Source of the DNA: Delphinus delphis
Taxonomy: Eukaryota > Chordata > Mammalia > Artiodactyla > Delphinidae
Direction of reading: 5' to 3'
Length of the DNA: 64,000 bases
NCBI RefSeq assembly: GCF_949987515.2
Contig: NC_082693.1
Span: 19,588,994-19,652,993 of the forward strand
Program-made: the position numbers and the translations under genes
The notes under the pieces: generated by a model
Told to the model about the DNA's origin: nothing
What the model saw: only the letters and a program-made list of their open reading frames with translations
Database searches by the model: none
In this document: piece after piece, positions 61,348 to 64,000 of the stretch
Layout: the number at the start of each line of letters is the position of its first letter
How positions within the stretch are numbered: position 1 is the stretch's first letter

Positions 61348-63968
61348 TTAGTTTTTAAGGAACCTCCATACTGTTCTCCAAAGTGGCTGTATCAATTTAC
61401 ATTCCAACCAGCAGTGCAAGAGGGCTCCCTTTTCTCCACACCCTCTCCAGCATTTATTGTTTGTAGATTTTTTGATGATGGACATTCTGACCGGTGTGAG
61501 ATGATATTGCATTGTAGTCTTGATTTCCATTTCTCTAATGATTAATGATGTTGAGCATTCTTTCATGTGTTTGTTGGCAATCTGCATATCTCCTTTGGAG
61601 AAATGTCTATTCAGGTCTTCTGTCCATTTTTGGATTGGGTGGTTTGTTTGTTTGATATTGAGCTGCATGAGCTGCTTGTAAATTTTGGAGATTAATCCTT
61701 TGTCAGCTGCTTCATTTGCAAATATTTTCTCCCATTATGAGGGTTGTCTTTTCGTCTTGATTATGGGTTCCTTTGCTGTGCAAAAGCTTTTAAGTTTCAT
61801 TAGGTCCCATTTGTTTATTTTTGTTTTTATTTCCATTTCTCTAGATGGGGGGTCAAAAAGGATCTTGCTGTGATTTACATCATAGAGTGTTCTGCCTATC
61901 ATTTCCTCTAAGAGTTTGATAGTGTCTGGCCTTACATTTACGTCTTTAATCCATTTTGAGTTTATTTTTGTGTATGGTGTTAGGGAGTGTTCTAATTTCA
62001 TTCTTTCACATGTAGCTGTCCAATTTTCCCAGCACCACTTATTGAAGAGGCTGTCTTTACTCCATTGTATATTCTTTCCTCCTTTATTTATTTGCTTATT
62101 TATTTTGCAGTACACGGGCCTCTCACTGTTGTGGCCTCTCCCGTTGCGGAGCACAGGCTTGGGACGCGCAGGCTCAGTGGCCATGGCTCACGGGCCCAGC
62201 CGCTCCGCGGCATGTGGGATCTTCCCAGACCAGGGCACGAACCCGTATCCCCTGCATCGGCAGGCAGACTCTCAACCACTGCACCACAAGGGAAGCCCTC
62301 TTTCCTCCTTTATCAAAGATAAGGTAACCATATGTGAGTGGGTTTATCTCTGGGTTTTCTATCCTGTTCCATTGATCTATATTTCTGTTTTTTGTGCCAG
62401 TACCATACTGTCTTGATTACTGTAGCTTTGCAGTATAGTCTGAAGTCAGGGAGACTGATTCATCCAGCTCCGTTTTTCTTTCTCAGGATTGCTTTGCCTA
62501 TTCGGGGTCTTTTGTGTTTCCATACAAATTGTGAAGTTTTTTGCTCTAGTTCTGTGAAAAATGCCAGTAGTAGTTTGATAGGGCTTGCACTGAATCTGCG
62601 GATTGCTGTGCGTAGCACAGTCATTTTCACAATGTTGATACTTCCAATCCAAGAACATGGTATATCTCTCCATCTATTTGCATCATCCTTAATTTCTTTC
62701 ATCAGTGTCATACTTTTCTGCATACAGGTCTTTTGTCTCCATAGGTAGATTTATTCCTAGGAATTTTATTCATTTTGTTGCAATGGTAAATGGGAGTGTT
62801 TTCTTAATTTCACTTTCAGATTTTTCATCATTAGTGTATAGGAATGCAAGAGATTTCTGTGCATTAATTTTGTATCCTGCTACTTTACCAAATTCATTGA
62901 TTAGCGCTAGTAGTTTTCTGGCAGCATCTTTAGGATTCTCTATGTTTAGTATCATGTCATCTGCAAACAATGACAGCTTTACTTCTTTTCCGATTTGGAT
63001 TCCTTTTATTTCTTTTTCTGCTCTGACTGCTATGGCTAAAACTTCCAAAACTATGTTGAGTAACAGTGGTGAGAGTGGGCAACCTTGTCTTGTTCCTGAT
63101 CTTAGTGGAAATGGTTTCAGTTTTTCTCCATTGAGGACGATGTTGGCTGTGGGTTTGTCATATATGGCCTTTATTATGTTGAGCAAAGTTCCCTTTATCC
63201 CTACTTTCTGCATGGTTTTTATCATAAATGGGTGTTGAATTTTGTCGAAAGATTTCTCTGCATCTATTGAGATGATCATAAGGTTTTTTGCCTTCAATTT
63301 GTTAATATGGTGTATCACATTGATTGATTTGCATATATTGAAGAATCCTTGCACTCCTGGGATAAATCCCACTTGATCATGGTGTATGATCCTTTTGATA
63401 TGCTGTTGGATTCTGTTTGCTAGTATTTTCTTGAGGATTTTTGCATCCATGTTCATCAGTGATATTGGCCTGTAGTTTTCTTTCTTTGTGACATCTTTGT
63501 CTGGTTTTGGTATCAGGGTGATGGTGGCCTCATAGAATGAGTTTGGGAGTGTTCCTCCCTCTGCTATATTTTGGAAGAGTTTGAGAAACATAGGTGTTAG
63601 GTCTTCTCTAAATGTTTGATAGAATTCGCTGTGAAGCCATCTAGTTCTGGGCTTTTGTTTGCTGGAAGATTTTTAATCACAGTTTCAATTTCAGTGCTTG
63701 TGATTGGTCTGGTCATGTTTTCTATTTCTTCCTGGTTCAGCCTCGGAAGGCTGTGCATTTCTAAGAATTTGTCCATTTCTTCCAGGTTGTCCATTTTATT
63801 GGCATATAGTTGCTTGTAGTAATCTCTCATGATCCTTTGTATTTCTGCAGTGTCAGTTGTTACTTCTCCTTTTTCATTTCTAACTCTATTGATTTGAGTC
63901 TTCTCCCTTTTTTTCTTGATGAGTCTGGCTAATGGATTATCAATTTTGTTTATCTTCTCAAAGAACAA
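61348..63968 (-). pseudogene. L1 ORF2 with reverse transcriptase domain, broken
   Basis: In element order: 63968-63597 (linker, '…[13 protein letters not shown]…'); 63591-62770 (273 codons, reverse transcriptase core with motif A '[11 protein letters not shown]' and motif C 'FADDM', so the catalytic aspartates remain); 62723-62460 (post-RT, '…IPCSWIGSINIVKM…'); the SINE insertion; 62087-61735 (C-terminal half); 61668-61348 (cysteine motif '[18 protein letters not shown]'). Frames change at about 63595, 62745 and 61700, and the SINE adds another break, so the element cannot make full ORF2p. It is among the longest conserved coding relics in the window. Confidence 0.92.
62088..62298 (-). mobile_element. 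CHR-type SINE, short form, nested in L1 ORF2
   Basis: Complete, reverse oriented, flanked by the 15-base duplication TCTTTCCTCCTTTAT at 62073-62087 and 62299-62313. It sits inside the L1 that starts at 60660 and splits its ORF2. The corresponding site in the L1 copy at about 43131 is uninterrupted, which confirms the insertion boundary. Confidence 0.96.
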
Positions 63969-64000
63969 GCTTTTAGTTTTTTTGATCTTTGCTATTGTTT

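Larger units (their letters stand above)
60660..64000 (-). mobile_element. large L1 in reverse orientation, running off the right edge
   Basis: At least 3.3 kb of L1: the A-rich 3' end (as poly-T) near 60660, 3' UTR to about 61340, then ORF2 from its C-terminus through the reverse transcriptase and into the region between endonuclease and reverse transcriptase at 63968. It is interrupted by a SINE at 62088-62298. The 5' end, ORF1 and most of the endonuclease would lie beyond 64000, if present. Confidence 0.95.

Noticed and set aside
61916..62416. 166-codon plus-strand frame
   Set aside because: It is the antisense strand of L1 ORF2 joined to a SINE.
62705..63238. 177-codon plus-strand frame
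   Set aside because: Antisense shadow of the L1 reverse transcriptase frame at 62770-63591.

Overview
This window is mammalian nuclear DNA, almost certainly from a toothed whale or a close cetacean relative. Two things point there. It holds many copies of the tRNA-derived CHR-type SINE of whales and hippos (hallmark 'ggcttccctggtggc', RNA polymerase III box B-like 'gggttcgagccctgg'). It also holds L1 elements with the 3' end usual in whales and even-toed ungulates. There are no bacterial features, operons, CRISPR arrays or closely packed genes. Nearly all long open frames are repeat remnants or chance.

The one protein-coding exon I can support lies on the minus strand at 17664-17701. It has an ATG in good context, 12 codons reading MLTDPDLPQEFE plus the first two bases of an Arg codon, then a consensus donor AG|GTGAGTA. 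From memory this is the N-terminus of the long isoform of the transcription factor SOX5, an SRY-box (SoxD) protein, and the phase matches the expected junction (R then MSSKR). Positions 1-17663 are therefore SOX5 intron sequence downstream of that exon. Positions above 17702 are its 5' untranslated region, its promoter, and either upstream DNA or introns of longer SOX5 transcripts.

Layout: 1-7400 is intron with an L1 3' end, two young SINEs and older MIR/hAT fragments. 7400-23480 is strikingly poor in young transposons and is centred on the SOX5 exon. 17.8-19.2 kb holds a (CT)n tract and several CA tracts around the presumed promoter. 23.5-33 kb holds a SINE, a Tigger-like DNA transposon, ancient L1/L2 fragments and a longer SINE. 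33.4-33.9 kb is an isolated CpG-rich island with a full CRE and an E-box that I could not assign to any family; a plausible plus-strand exon lies 200 bp beyond it. 34-64 kb is dominated by L1 (four minus-strand fragments of different ages), L2 and MIR relics, SINEs and a long LTR-like repeat. The window ends inside a large L1 whose ORF2 is broken by frameshifts and by a SINE.

I found no new multi-gene system. The most useful leads are the SOX5 promoter block (GA-repeat upstream ORF, perfect hairpin beside the splice donor), the unassigned CpG island at 33.5 kb, and several insertions with target-site duplications that can be dated.
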